From contig JAMPYD010000015.1 of assembly GCA_023700845.1 (NCBI GenBank), positions 1-14,795 on the forward strand: a stretch of DNA of 14,795 nt, given 5' to 3'. The position numbers and the translations under genes are program-made. This stretch comes from Elusimicrobiota bacterium. Lineage in GTDB: Bacteria > Elusimicrobiota > Elusimicrobia > UBA1565 > UBA9628. Below, piece after piece: positions 6,767 to 13,898 of this stretch; within the stretch, counting starts at the first letter, position 1, and each line of letters starts with the position of its first letter. Below the pieces are notes generated by a model. It was not told the origin of the DNA. It made no database searches and saw nothing but the letters and a program-made list of their open reading frames with translations.

Positions 6767-7732
6767 ATGGCCAAGAAGTTCTTCGTCGGGGTGGACGTCG
6801 GCGGCACCAAGATCGCGGCGGGGCTGGTGACGCCCCGCGGCGAGATCATCGGCTGGGAGAAGGCCTCCACCCCGCGAGCCAAGAGCGCCGGCGAGGTGAT
6901 GAAGGTCATCGTCCGCGCGGTGCGCGACGTGATCTCCGACGCGGGGCTCAAGCCCCGCCGCCTTCGCGGCATCGGCATCGGCGTCCCCGGGCTGGTGGAC
7001 GCCAAGACGGGCAAGGTCCTCGTCGCGCCGAACATCCCGATCGCGGGCTATCCGATCGCGGCGGAGCTGGAGCGCCGCTTCGGCGTGCCGGCGGCCATCG
7101 GCAACGACGTGAACCTGGGCGTGCTCGGCGAGAGCTGGCGCGGCTCCGGGCGCGGCGTGGACGATTTCGTCGGCATCTTCCCCGGCACCGGCGTCGGCGG
7201 CGGCGTGGTCTCCGGCGGCCGTCTCCTGCTCGGCGCCAACGGCGCGGCGGCGGAGCTGGGGCACGTCGTGCTGGACCCGGCGGGCCCCAAGTGCGGCTGC
7301 GGCGCGCGCGGCTGCCTGGAGGCCTACGCGAGCCGCACCGCCATCGAGCGCGACATCCGCGCCGGCGTCAAGGCGGGGGAGAAGACCGACATCGTCGCGC
7401 TCAACGGCGGGGGGCTCGAGCAGATCAAGAGCAAGGTCCTCGCGCGCGCGCTGCGCCATCGCGACCCGCTCGTCACCCGCGTCCTGCGCGCGGCCGCCGA
7501 GCGCCTCGGCGACGGCTGCGTGAGCATCCGCCACTGCTTCGACCCCGAGCTGTTCGTCCTGGGCGGAGGCGTGATCGAGGCGTGCGGCGACTTCATCCTC
7601 CCCATCGTCAAGCGCCGCCTCGCCGCCGACCCCCTGTTCAAGAAAATCGGCCCCTGCAAGGTGACCCGCTCGCGTCTCGGCGACGACGCGGTCGTGCTCG
7701 GCGCCGTCGCGCTCGCCCGCGAACGGCGCTAA
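6767..7732 (+). CDS. ROK-family sugar kinase (glucokinase-like)
   Basis: A 321-residue cytoplasmic ROK protein, the normal length for the family, which phosphorylates hexoses such as glucose or N-acetylated sugars with ATP. The phosphate loop is GVDVGGTKIAAGLV (8-21). The sugar-site segment GIGVPGLVD is followed by catalytic D114 in IGNDVNLG. The second nucleotide loop is FPGTGVGGGVV (138-148). The ROK zinc site is complete: H166 (AELGHVVLD), C176, C178 and C183 in KCGCGARGCLEAYAS, with the HxxxxxxxxxC spacing seen in glucokinases. FDPELFVLGGGVIE (258-271) closes the C-terminal lobe. There is no N-terminal helix-turn-helix, so it is a kinase rather than a NagC/XylR-type repressor. Exact substrate is not determinable. 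The ATG has no ribosome binding site and lies 6 bases after a -10 element. Confidence 0.95.
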   Translation: MAKKFFVGVDVGGTKIAAGLVTPRGEIIGWEKASTPRAKSAGEVMKVIVRAVRDVISDAGLKPRRLRGIGIGVPGLVDAKTGKVLVAPNIPIAGYPIAAELERRFGVPAAIGNDVNLGVLGESWRGSGRGVDDFVGIFPGTGVGGGVVSGGRLLLGANGAAAELGHVVLDPAGPKCGCGARGCLEAYASRTAIERDIRAGVKAGEKTDIVALNGGGLEQIKSKVLARALRHRDPLVTRVLRAAAERLGDGCVSIRHCFDPELFVLGGGVIEACGDFILPIVKRRLAADPLFKKIGPCKVTRSRLGDDAVVLGAVALARERR

Positions 7733-7763
7733 AAAAAGACGGCCTTAAACCCCGGATCGGCCC

Positions 7764-7792
7764 TTAACGGCGGGCGATTCGCGTGCTATACT
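7764..7792 (+). promoter_or_regulatory. Promoter of the double-nuclease gene, leaderless
   Basis: TTAACG (7764-7769) and TATACT (7787-7792) are 17 bases apart, and TATACT is preceded by TGC (extended -10). The -10 ends 6 bases before the ATG at 7799, so the mRNA is predicted to begin at the start codon. This is the best-formed promoter in the window. The 66-base gap after the ROK stop shows no clear terminator. Confidence 0.6.
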
Positions 7793-7798
7793 CGCGGC

Positions 7799-8932
7799 AT
7801 GCCTATGAGCGCGCGGGCGACGGCGGTCTGCCTCCTGCTGTGCTCGGCCTCCGCGCTCGCCGCGCCTCCGGAGGCCTTCGACGCCGCTCCGACGCGCGCG
7901 GAGATCCAGGCCCTTCTGGGCGGCGCCCCCTTCGCCCCCGGTATCCCCGTTCCCAAGGGCGTCCCCGTTCCCGTCCCGCCGCGGTTCAAGCCCGGAGACG
8001 CGGTGACGGGTCCGGTGACCAAGGTCCTGGATGCCGACACCTTGCTCGTGGAGTCGAAGGGGGAATCGGTTCAGATCCGCCTCGACGCCGTGGACGCGCC
8101 CGAAACCCCTCACCCGGAGCACGGCAAGCCCGGCCAGCCCTACGGCGAGGAGGCGGCCTCCTTCGTGCGCGGCCTCGTTCTGGGCAGGACCGTCACGGTG
8201 ACCATTAAGGAAGCGGACAAGTTCGGACGCTTCATCGGCTGGGTGACGCTCCCCGACGGCCGCGCTCTCCAGCGCGAGATGCTGCGCGGCGGCTGGGCCT
8301 GGTGGAATTTCTTCTTCGACAAGAACGAGGAGCTCAACAAGCTCGAGAACGAGGCCGTCCTCGCCGGCCGGGGGCTGTGGGCCGGCAAGGCGCGCGGCGG
8401 CGAGCTGTGGCCGGAGGCGCCCTGGGTCTTCCGCCGCCGCACGGCCGCCGGGCTCCGCCGCATACTTCCGGGCGAGGAAATCGATTTCACGGTCAAGCAC
8501 ATGCCGGACGCCGACACCGCCGCGCTCGGCACGCGCCAGTCCGTCTACGACTACATCCGCCTGGCCGGCGTCGACGCGCCCGAGGTGTCGCACGGACGCA
8601 CCAAGCCCGGCCAGCCCTACGGAAAAGAAGCCGGCGAGCGCGCGGCGGAGCTCATCGCGGCCGAGGGCATGAAGATCCGGGTGAAGGTCGAGGATGTCGA
8701 CCCTTACGGCCGCCTGGTCGGCTGGATCCGCCTGCCCAGCCGCGGCGGCGTCTGGCTCAACGAGCTTCTCGTCGAGGAGGGCTGGGCGTGGTGGTACGAG
8801 CGCTACTACCCGAACCTCGGGGAGCTCGGCCGCAAGCAGTCCCGCGCCCGCGAGGCGCGCCTCGGCCTGTGGGCCGATCCGAACCCCGTCCCGCCCTGGG
8901 ACTTCCGCCGAAGCCAGCGCCCCGTTAACTGA
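7799..8932 (+). CDS. Secreted protein with two staphylococcal-nuclease-like domains
   Basis: A 377-residue protein with a signal peptide (about 1-21, ending SALAAPP; C15 is not in a good lipobox). After a Pro-rich linker come two SNase (TNase) domains, at about 68-196 and 225-360. Domain 1 keeps the calcium and catalytic residues of staphylococcal nuclease by position: D78 and D80 (LDADT), R94, D99 and E102 (IRLDAVDAPE) and R144 (KFGRF). Domain 2 keeps D237/D239 (PDADT), R254, D259, E262 (IRLAGVDAPE) and R305 (PYGRL). Each has KPGQPYG and an aromatic GWAWW block. Single-domain secreted SNases are common; two apparently active copies in one chain are less so. Expected role is calcium-dependent cleavage of extracellular or periplasmic DNA or RNA. 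The second ATG (residue 3) is a possible start but the promoter spacing favours 7799. Confidence 0.9.
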   Translation: MPMSARATAVCLLLCSASALAAPPEAFDAAPTRAEIQALLGGAPFAPGIPVPKGVPVPVPPRFKPGDAVTGPVTKVLDADTLLVESKGESVQIRLDAVDAPETPHPEHGKPGQPYGEEAASFVRGLVLGRTVTVTIKEADKFGRFIGWVTLPDGRALQREMLRGGWAWWNFFFDKNEELNKLENEAVLAGRGLWAGKARGGELWPEAPWVFRRRTAAGLRRILPGEEIDFTVKHMPDADTAALGTRQSVYDYIRLAGVDAPEVSHGRTKPGQPYGKEAGERAAELIAAEGMKIRVKVEDVDPYGRLVGWIRLPSRGGVWLNELLVEEGWAWWYERYYPNLGELGRKQSRAREARLGLWADPNPVPPWDFRRSQRPVN

Positions 8933-8985
8933 CTCCCGACGTATTCTTTACAGCGTCGCCATGGGCGGCGCGGGGTCCTCCGCCG

Positions 8986-8991
8986 TACAAT
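8986..8991 (+). promoter_or_regulatory. -10 element TACAAT of the secreted Ig/lectin-like gene
   Basis: TACAAT lies 18 bases before the ATG at 9010. The bases CTCCGCCGTACAATGA repeat almost exactly those before the MFS gene (GTCCGCCGTACAATGA at 1011). Here, however, a Shine-Dalgarno sequence (CGGAGGTGG, 8998-9006) follows, so the predicted leader is about 11 bases and not leaderless. Confidence 0.45.
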
Positions 8992-9009
8992 GAGACGCGG
9001 AGGTGGATT

Positions 9010-11412
9010 ATGCGAAACCCCATTTCGTCGCTCGCGTTGGTTCTCGTGCCTCTCTCGTTGGCGCTCGGCGCCGCGCCCGTCCGGGCGCAGTGCGTCGCCG
9101 CCACGGCCGCCTGGAAGAACAGCGCGATCGCCGCGCAGTCGGCGCCGTTCACCGCGCGCTTCACGGTGGCCCCGTCCGCGGCCAGGATCGACGGCGTGAC
9201 CGGCCTGTCCCCGGCGGCCGCGACGGGCTTCGCGGGCCTGGCCGTCATCGTGCGCTTCAACAACGCCGGCTACATCGACGCCCGCAACGGCGGCGTCTAC
9301 GCGGCCGACGCCTCCATCCCGTACACGGCCGGCGCCGTCTACGCCTTCCGCCTCGCGGTGGATCCCGGGGCCAAGCGCTATTCCGTCTGGGTCGCGCCTC
9401 CCGGGGGCGCGGAGCGCGCGCTGGCGGCGAACTTCGCCTTCCGAACCGAGCAGGCCGGGGCCTCGAGCCTCGGCAACTGGGCCCTGACGGCCACGTCGGG
9501 CGGCCACCAGGTCTGCGCCTTCGCGCTGTCCTCCGGCGACACGGTCCCGCCGACGGCGAGCGTCACCTCCCCCGCGGCGGGGACGGTCGTCTCCGGCGCC
9601 GTCACCCTCGCGGCCGCGGCCTCCGACAACGTCGGCGTGGCGGGCGTGCAGTTCCAGGCGGACGGCGTCAACGTCGGCGCCGAGGCGACGCAGGCGCCCT
9701 ACTCGACGACCTGGAACACGGCCGCGGCGTCCAACTCGACGCACCTGCTGACCGCGATCGCGCGCGACGCGGCGGGCAACAGGGCGTCGAGCCCGGCGGT
9801 GACGGTCACCGTCAACAACGTCGCGCCGCCGCCCTCGGGCTGCGTCGTCGTCGGCTCGGCGTGGCGGGGCGAGATGTTCGCCCCGCAAAGCGCCGCCTTC
9901 GTCGCCAGCTTCGACGCCGTCCCCGACACGGCGAGGATGGACGGCGTGACCGGCCTGGCGGGCGGCGCCGTCTCGGATTATTCGAGGCTGGCCGCCGCGG
10001 TCCGCTTCAATAACGCGGGCTTCATCGACGCGCGCAACGGCTCGGTTTACGCCGCGGCCGCCGCGATCCCCTACTCGCCCGGGGCGAAGTATCACTTCCG
10101 GCTCGTCGTGGATCCTTCGGCGCGCCGCTACTCGGCCTACGTGACCCCTCCGGGAGCCTCCGAGGCCGCCGTCGGGACCAACTACGCGTTCCGCGCGGAG
10201 CAGGCGTCGCTGTCGAGCTTCGACCGCTGGGCGGGCCTCGCCGGCGGAGGGACTCATCAGGTGTGCGGGTTCTCCGCCGCGGGCGCTCCGCCTCCGGCCT
10301 CGGACCTGACCCCGCCGGCCGCGGCCTTCGTCTCTCCGGCGGCCGGCGCCACCGTCTCCGGCTCGGTCGCGCTGACCGCGACCGCCTCGGACAACGTGGG
10401 CGTGGCGGGCGTGCAGTTCCAGGTCGACGGCGCCAACCTGGGGGCGGAGCTGACGCAGGCCCCCTACACCTTGGCGTGGAACAGCGCCTCGGCGGCCAAC
10501 GCCTCGCACACTCTGAGAGCGGTCGCCCGGGACGCGGCCGGCAACAAGGGCTCCGCCTCCATCACCGTGACGGTCAACAACGCGCCGCCGCCGACCGGCG
10601 GCGCCGACCGCTTCGGGATCAAGATGCTGTATCCCTCGAGCGCGGGCGGCAAGAACTGGGTCTCCACCTGGGACAACGGCAGGGCCCGCACGTTCTCCTC
10701 GGGGCAGGCGGATCCCGAGGATCCCTGGTTCCGCGGGAGGGGCAACGCCGTCTACGGCGCCGACGGGAAGGGCGTGTTCTCGATGTCGGGCTCGGTCCCG
10801 CGCATGTACATCCACGACCCGCAGCTGCAGCAGAGCTGGCGCAACGTGGAGTCGACGGTGTACGCCTACCGCGTCGCGGACAGCGGCACCGCGTACGGCG
10901 GCATCGTCCACCTCACGCGCACCAACCACAGCGCCTACGGAGCCTCGGAGACGATCAACGGCTGCGACAGCCGGGGCAACGGCGCCCGCTTCCGTTACGA
11001 CGGGCACATCGATTTCGAGAAGGAGACGAAGCACCCCTCCTCGACGCCCGTCAAGAACAGGGCGATCTGGTCGACGCTCCCGTACCGGACCTGGATCGGC
11101 TACAAACTGGTGGTGTACGACCTGCCCAACGGCAACGTGAAGCTCGAGAGCTACATGGACCTCACCGACGGCGCCAACGGCGGGACCTGGACCAAGGTCA
11201 ACGAGCTCGAGGACACGGGCGCGAACTTCGGCGTGGGCGGCGCGGCCTGCAAGTCCGGGATCGATCCGGCGCTGCGTCTGACCAACAGCGACTCGCGTCC
11301 CGGCTCGGAGACCGGCCGGCCGAACATCGCGGTCTACTGGCGCAGCGACAACGTCGGCACGAACGGCCTTCTCTACAAGAAGATGAGCGTCCGGGAGATC
11401 GCCGCGCCCTGA
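9010..11412 (+). CDS. Secreted modular protein: duplicated lectin-like and Ig-like domains plus unique C-terminal domain
   Basis: An 800-residue exported protein with a signal peptide (1-26, ending APVRAQ). Module A occurs at about 28-171 and 278-421; each copy has a VRFNNAG(Y/F)IDARNG motif, a YRFRL-like VDP strand, RYS, PPG and AFR(T/A)EQA, and looks like a concanavalin/LamG-type jelly roll. Each copy has exactly two Cys, at its first and last strands (C28/C169 and C278/C419, both 141 apart), suggesting a disulfide staple. Module B, an Ig-like domain of the Big_7 kind, occurs at about 178-270 and 433-524 (SDNVGVAGVQFQ, QAPY, ARDAAGN). Residues 533-797 (FGIKMLYPSSAGGKNW onward) form a separate beta-rich domain resembling polysaccharide-lyase-like or lectin folds. 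Likely function is cell-surface or secreted carbohydrate binding, perhaps cleavage; no catalytic residues are identified. A GGAGGT ribosome binding site supports the start. Confidence 0.85.
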   Translation: MRNPISSLALVLVPLSLALGAAPVRAQCVAATAAWKNSAIAAQSAPFTARFTVAPSAARIDGVTGLSPAAATGFAGLAVIVRFNNAGYIDARNGGVYAADASIPYTAGAVYAFRLAVDPGAKRYSVWVAPPGGAERALAANFAFRTEQAGASSLGNWALTATSGGHQVCAFALSSGDTVPPTASVTSPAAGTVVSGAVTLAAAASDNVGVAGVQFQADGVNVGAEATQAPYSTTWNTAAASNSTHLLTAIARDAAGNRASSPAVTVTVNNVAPPPSGCVVVGSAWRGEMFAPQSAAFVASFDAVPDTARMDGVTGLAGGAVSDYSRLAAAVRFNNAGFIDARNGSVYAAAAAIPYSPGAKYHFRLVVDPSARRYSAYVTPPGASEAAVGTNYAFRAEQASLSSFDRWAGLAGGGTHQVCGFSAAGAPPPASDLTPPAAAFVSPAAGATVSGSVALTATASDNVGVAGVQFQVDGANLGAELTQAPYTLAWNSASAANASHTLRAVARDAAGNKGSASITVTVNNAPPPTGGADRFGIKMLYPSSAGGKNWVSTWDNGRARTFSSGQADPEDPWFRGRGNAVYGADGKGVFSMSGSVPRMYIHDPQLQQSWRNVESTVYAYRVADSGTAYGGIVHLTRTNHSAYGASETINGCDSRGNGARFRYDGHIDFEKETKHPSSTPVKNRAIWSTLPYRTWIGYKLVVYDLPNGNVKLESYMDLTDGANGGTWTKVNELEDTGANFGVGGAACKSGIDPALRLTNSDSRPGSETGRPNIAVYWRSDNVGTNGLLYKKMSVREIAAP

Positions 11413-11421
11413 GGCGCGCGT

Positions 11422-11555
11422 GGGGCGTAATCCAACCGGGCAAAAAAATATGCCCCCAAGGGGACAGGCGCGCGCTTCGCGCGCGCCTGCTCTTGATATT
11501 CGATTCCCCTTGGGGGCGGAATCAAACCGGGCAAAAAAATATGCCCCCAAGGGGA
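11422..11555. repeat. Direct and inverted partial copies of the tRNA-Glu 3' end
   Basis: A 43-base sequence at 11422-11464 recurs at 11513-11555 with 41 identical bases; the second copy runs into the tRNA-Glu 3' end (acceptor stem from 11543). Between them, 11499-11517 is a 19-base inverted copy of the tRNA segment from T-loop to acceptor end (11543-11561). At the centre is a perfect 11-base-pair hairpin with a TTC loop (11465-11475 with 11479-11489). The layout resembles remnants of recombination or integration at a tRNA 3' end, or serial duplication of the tRNA terminator. No integrase is present. Confidence 0.75.
11442..11517 (-). terminator. Rho-independent terminator of the tRNA unit
   Basis: Read on the minus strand, GCCCCCAAGGGGA (11517-11505) pairs perfectly with TCCCCTTGGGGGC (11464-11452) around an inner GC hairpin, and is followed at once by ATATTTTTTT (11451-11442). 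A long GC stem followed by a T run is the classic intrinsic terminator form. A first ATATTTTTTT (11542-11533) lies directly after tRNA-Glu. Confidence 0.6.
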
Positions 11556-11613
11556 ATCGAACCCCTGTTTCAGCCTTGAAAGGGCCGCGTCCTAACCGTT
11601 AGACGATGGAGGC
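11543..11613 (-). tRNA. tRNA-Glu (anticodon TTC)
   Basis: The 71-base gene folds as a full cloverleaf: acceptor GCCTCCA with TGGGGGC, D arm GTCTAACGGTTAGGAC, anticodon arm CGGCC-CTTTCAA-GGCTG with TTC at positions 34-36, and T arm AGGGG-TTCGATT-CCCCT. The 3' CCA is not encoded; the gene is followed by ATATTTTTTT. It lies 16 bases downstream of tRNA-Lys and is very probably cotranscribed with it. Confidence 0.96.
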
Positions 11614-11629
11614 GAAAATCGAAAACTGT

Positions 11630-11700
11630 GAGCCGGGTGGGAATCGAACCCACGACCCCATGCTTAAAAGGCACATGCTCTACCCCTGAGCTACCGGCTC
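11630..11700 (-). tRNA. tRNA-Lys (anticodon TTT)
   Basis: The 71-base gene folds with acceptor GAGCCGG/CCGGCTC, D arm GCTCAGGGGTAGAGC, anticodon arm TGTGC-CTTTTAA-GCATG with TTT at positions 34-36, and T arm GTGGG-TTCGATT-CCCAC. CCA is not encoded. It is the first tRNA of a two-gene unit. Confidence 0.96.
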
Positions 11701-11710
11701 CGAAGCAAGC

Positions 11711-11716
11711 ATTATA
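11711..11716 (-). promoter_or_regulatory. -10 element TATAAT of the tRNA-Lys/tRNA-Glu unit
   Basis: A perfect TATAAT (11716-11711 on the minus strand) lies 10 bases before the 5' end of tRNA-Lys, and just after the stop codon of the GH-like gene (11718). The tRNAs thus have their own promoter, although read-through from the GH-like gene is also possible. The -35 region is not recognisable. Confidence 0.5.
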
Positions 11717-11717
11717 C

Positions 11718-13268
11718 TTAATTCTTATCTTCGCGCCGGCCGAGCTGGTCGAGCGTGCGCCGCCAGACCTTGTAAAGGTCGGTGGCCTTGCGGCGTCCGG
11801 GGGGGAGCATCTGGTCGAGCGTCTGCCACCAGAAGCCGCCGCACAGCGAGCGCGGCATCGCGCAGGAGGCGGTCGTGTAGAGGATCGCGATGTCCTTGCG
11901 CGCGCCGTCGGCGTCGTCGGGAGCGAGCCACCAGTAGCCCTTGAGCTCCTCCTTCTCGACGTAGCCGAGGCTCGAGACCATCAGCTTCTGCTTCGGCAGC
12001 GCGTCGCCCGTCGCGTCGAAGGCGCGCTCGAACCCCATGCCGAGAGGATTCTCCTCGGGCTGGATGCTGAGGCCGACGACGTCGAGGTTCCGGCCGAAGC
12101 CGCGCTTGACCTGCTTCGGGATCCAGCCCGACAGCGCGTGCGCCTGGTCGGGCGCGGTCTCCTCCCACGCGTACAGGGTCGCGACGGTCTCGAGCTCGGG
12201 GTCGAGCTCCTTGACCTTGTTGACGCCCGCGTTGTACGTGCGGTAGACCTGCTCGGGGGAGAACGGCGCGCTCGCGCCGCCGATCCAGTCGCCGTTGAGC
12301 TCGGTGCCGACCTCCCAGCTCGAGATCTTCCCGCGGTAGTGGAGCACGAGGTTCTTGGTGCGCTCGGCGTAGAGCTCGGGCGTCAGGGTCTTGGGCCATT
12401 GCGTCGAATCGAGCACGCAGCCCATCACCTTGACCTTGTTGCGCGCGAGCTCCTCGACGACGCCGTCGTACTCGTTGAACGAGCGCAGGGAGGAATAAAG
12501 GAAGTCGGTGGAGTTGGCGCGGAAGACGAGGCGCACCCAGTCCGCGCCGGACCGGCGCACGGCCTCGGCGATCCATTCCAGGTCGTCGAGGCGCTTGAGG
12601 AGGTTCTCGTCGAGGGTCAGGCCGAAGCGCAGGCCCGGGGCGCGGCGCTCGTCGAGCGCGTGCTGGAGGCCGTGCTCGAAGAGCATCTTCTCCCACGCGA
12701 GCGCCGTGTTCTGCAGGGCCTTCTGATAGGCCTTGACGCGCGCGGGCGTTTCCTTCTGGCGCGCGGCCTCGGCCATCGCCTCCTGCGCGTCCTCGACGAG
12801 CTGCTTCGCCTTCTTTCCGGGCTTGTACAGCGGCAGCCAGTCGCTGAGGCGGCGCTTCCACGACCCCTTGAAGCGCGCGTACTGCGTGACGGCGATCTCC
12901 TCGTCGAGGAACACGAGCTCTCCGTCCCCGAAGCCGGCGCCGCCCTTGTCCGCGCCGACCGCGTTGTAGCCGTCCTCGTCGACGGGCCAGACGAGCTCGA
13001 AGCGCACGCGCTCGGCCTTGTCCCAGGCCCCGAGCACTAGCTTTCCCTGCTGGGAGAGCTTCACGCGCTGGCGCGGGGTCTTGCCGTCGACCGAGACGGC
13101 CCAGAGCGGGAGCTTCTCGAGGTCGGGCGTCTTCTCGTCGGCGCGCGACAGGCGCCGGGCCAGGCCCTCGGCGTCGAGCGGATCGCCCTTCGCGTCGAAC
13201 GCGAACAGCTTCACAGACGCCGCGTTCGCGGGCGCGGCGAGAAGCGCGGCGAGGAACAGGGCTTTCAT
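11718..13268 (-). CDS. Secreted GH-A-like TIM-barrel protein with altered catalytic positions
   Basis: A 516-residue exported protein with a short signal peptide (MKALFLAALLAAPANAA). Residues about 17-135 are beta-rich (KLFAFDAKGDP, RFELVWPVDEDGYNAVG), and 150-210 are helical. Residues about 212-505 look like a clan GH-A glycoside hydrolase barrel: GADWVRLVFR, ARNKVKVMGCVLD, ISSWEVGTELNGDW, LDVVGLSIQPE and FWWQTLDQM. E323 in WEVGTE sits where the acid/base Glu of the WEVxNE motif is expected, but the Asn before it is Thr. The strand-7 position usually holding the nucleophile Glu (as in ITEWG) reads LMVSSLGY here. It may therefore be a non-catalytic sugar-binding protein or use other residues. 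The start overlaps the upstream gene's TGA (ATGA), which decides it. Family confidence is moderate. Confidence 0.7.
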   Translation of the reverse strand: MKALFLAALLAAPANAASVKLFAFDAKGDPLDAEGLARRLSRADEKTPDLEKLPLWAVSVDGKTPRQRVKLSQQGKLVLGAWDKAERVRFELVWPVDEDGYNAVGADKGGAGFGDGELVFLDEEIAVTQYARFKGSWKRRLSDWLPLYKPGKKAKQLVEDAQEAMAEAARQKETPARVKAYQKALQNTALAWEKMLFEHGLQHALDERRAPGLRFGLTLDENLLKRLDDLEWIAEAVRRSGADWVRLVFRANSTDFLYSSLRSFNEYDGVVEELARNKVKVMGCVLDSTQWPKTLTPELYAERTKNLVLHYRGKISSWEVGTELNGDWIGGASAPFSPEQVYRTYNAGVNKVKELDPELETVATLYAWEETAPDQAHALSGWIPKQVKRGFGRNLDVVGLSIQPEENPLGMGFERAFDATGDALPKQKLMVSSLGYVEKEELKGYWWLAPDDADGARKDIAILYTTASCAMPRSLCGGFWWQTLDQMLPPGRRKATDLYKVWRRTLDQLGRREDKN

Positions 13269-13891
13269 CGCTGGCCTCGGCGGCGCCACGCCTGCTTGAT
13301 GTCGAGCCAGTGCCCCGGGGCGAAATAAAGAAGGTAGGCGGACAGGCCGGCGAGCAGGCGCACGCGCGAGCCGTTGTCTCCGCCGAGCAGCTGGATCGCG
13401 GTCAGCGCGGCGGCGACCGCGGCGACCCAGCGGAGCTTGACCGGGATGACGAACAGCACGAGCACCTCGCGGTCGGGCGCCAGGCGCGCGAACGCGAGGA
13501 AGTTCGCCAGATGAACGGGGCCGTTGTCTCCGGGCGCCCCCGTCAAAAGCGCCGCCGCCGTCGACATGACGACGCCGATCGCGAGGAACACGGTGAGCTT
13601 GAACTCTCCCCAGGCGGCCTCGAGCGCGCTGAGCACGGCGAAGATCATCGCCAGCCACAGCAGCATCCAGAGGACGCTCGAGCGGGGGGGGACGATGAGG
13701 AAGGTCAGCGCGCGCCAGACCTGGCCGTGGAGCAGCGCGTCCGGATCGAGCGCCAGCGCGCCGACGAACTCGGGCTTGGAGGCGGCGAACAGGGCCGCCG
13801 CCGCGGTCATCGCGGTCAGCAGCCCGGGCAAACCGGGAACGGCCAGAAATCCGAAACGACGCTCGAGGCGATCGACCCAGGCTCCGTCCAT
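13265..13891 (-). CDS. Rhomboid-like integral membrane protein, no protease residues
   Basis: A 208-residue protein with about six hydrophobic segments (about 23-38, 60-68, 72-92, 98-117, 125-170 containing two, 178-192). GQVWRALTFLIVPP near the start and FLAFARLAPDREVLVLFVIPVKLRW in the second half resemble the rhomboid/derlin-like family; only the pattern is cited here. The GxSG Ser motif and the catalytic His of active rhomboid proteases are not visible, so it is probably a non-proteolytic rhomboid-like protein. It is the first gene of a unit with the GH-like gene (4-base ATGA overlap), suggesting linked export or membrane function. The start follows an extended -10 element by 7 bases and has no Shine-Dalgarno sequence. 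Confidence 0.8.
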   Translation of the reverse strand: MDGAWVDRLERRFGFLAVPGLPGLLTAMTAAAALFAASKPEFVGALALDPDALLHGQVWRALTFLIVPPRSSVLWMLLWLAMIFAVLSALEAAWGEFKLTVFLAIGVVMSTAAALLTGAPGDNGPVHLANFLAFARLAPDREVLVLFVIPVKLRWVAAVAAALTAIQLLGGDNGSRVRLLAGLSAYLLYFAPGHWLDIKQAWRRRGQR

Positions 13892-13898
13892 GGCGGCC

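Noticed and set aside
7733..7763. A-rich stretch after the ROK stop as a terminator
   Set aside because: There is an A run but no convincing GC stem before a T run on the coding strand.
11465..11489. GC hairpin as a plus-strand terminator for the gene ending at 11412
   Set aside because: No T run follows it on the plus strand; the only T runs are on the minus strand, so it belongs to the tRNA terminator.
8806..11550. 914-codon open frame on the minus strand opposite the secreted modular protein
   Set aside because: Arg/Gly/Val-rich translation without motifs; the plus-strand frame has a signal peptide, repeats and a ribosome binding site.
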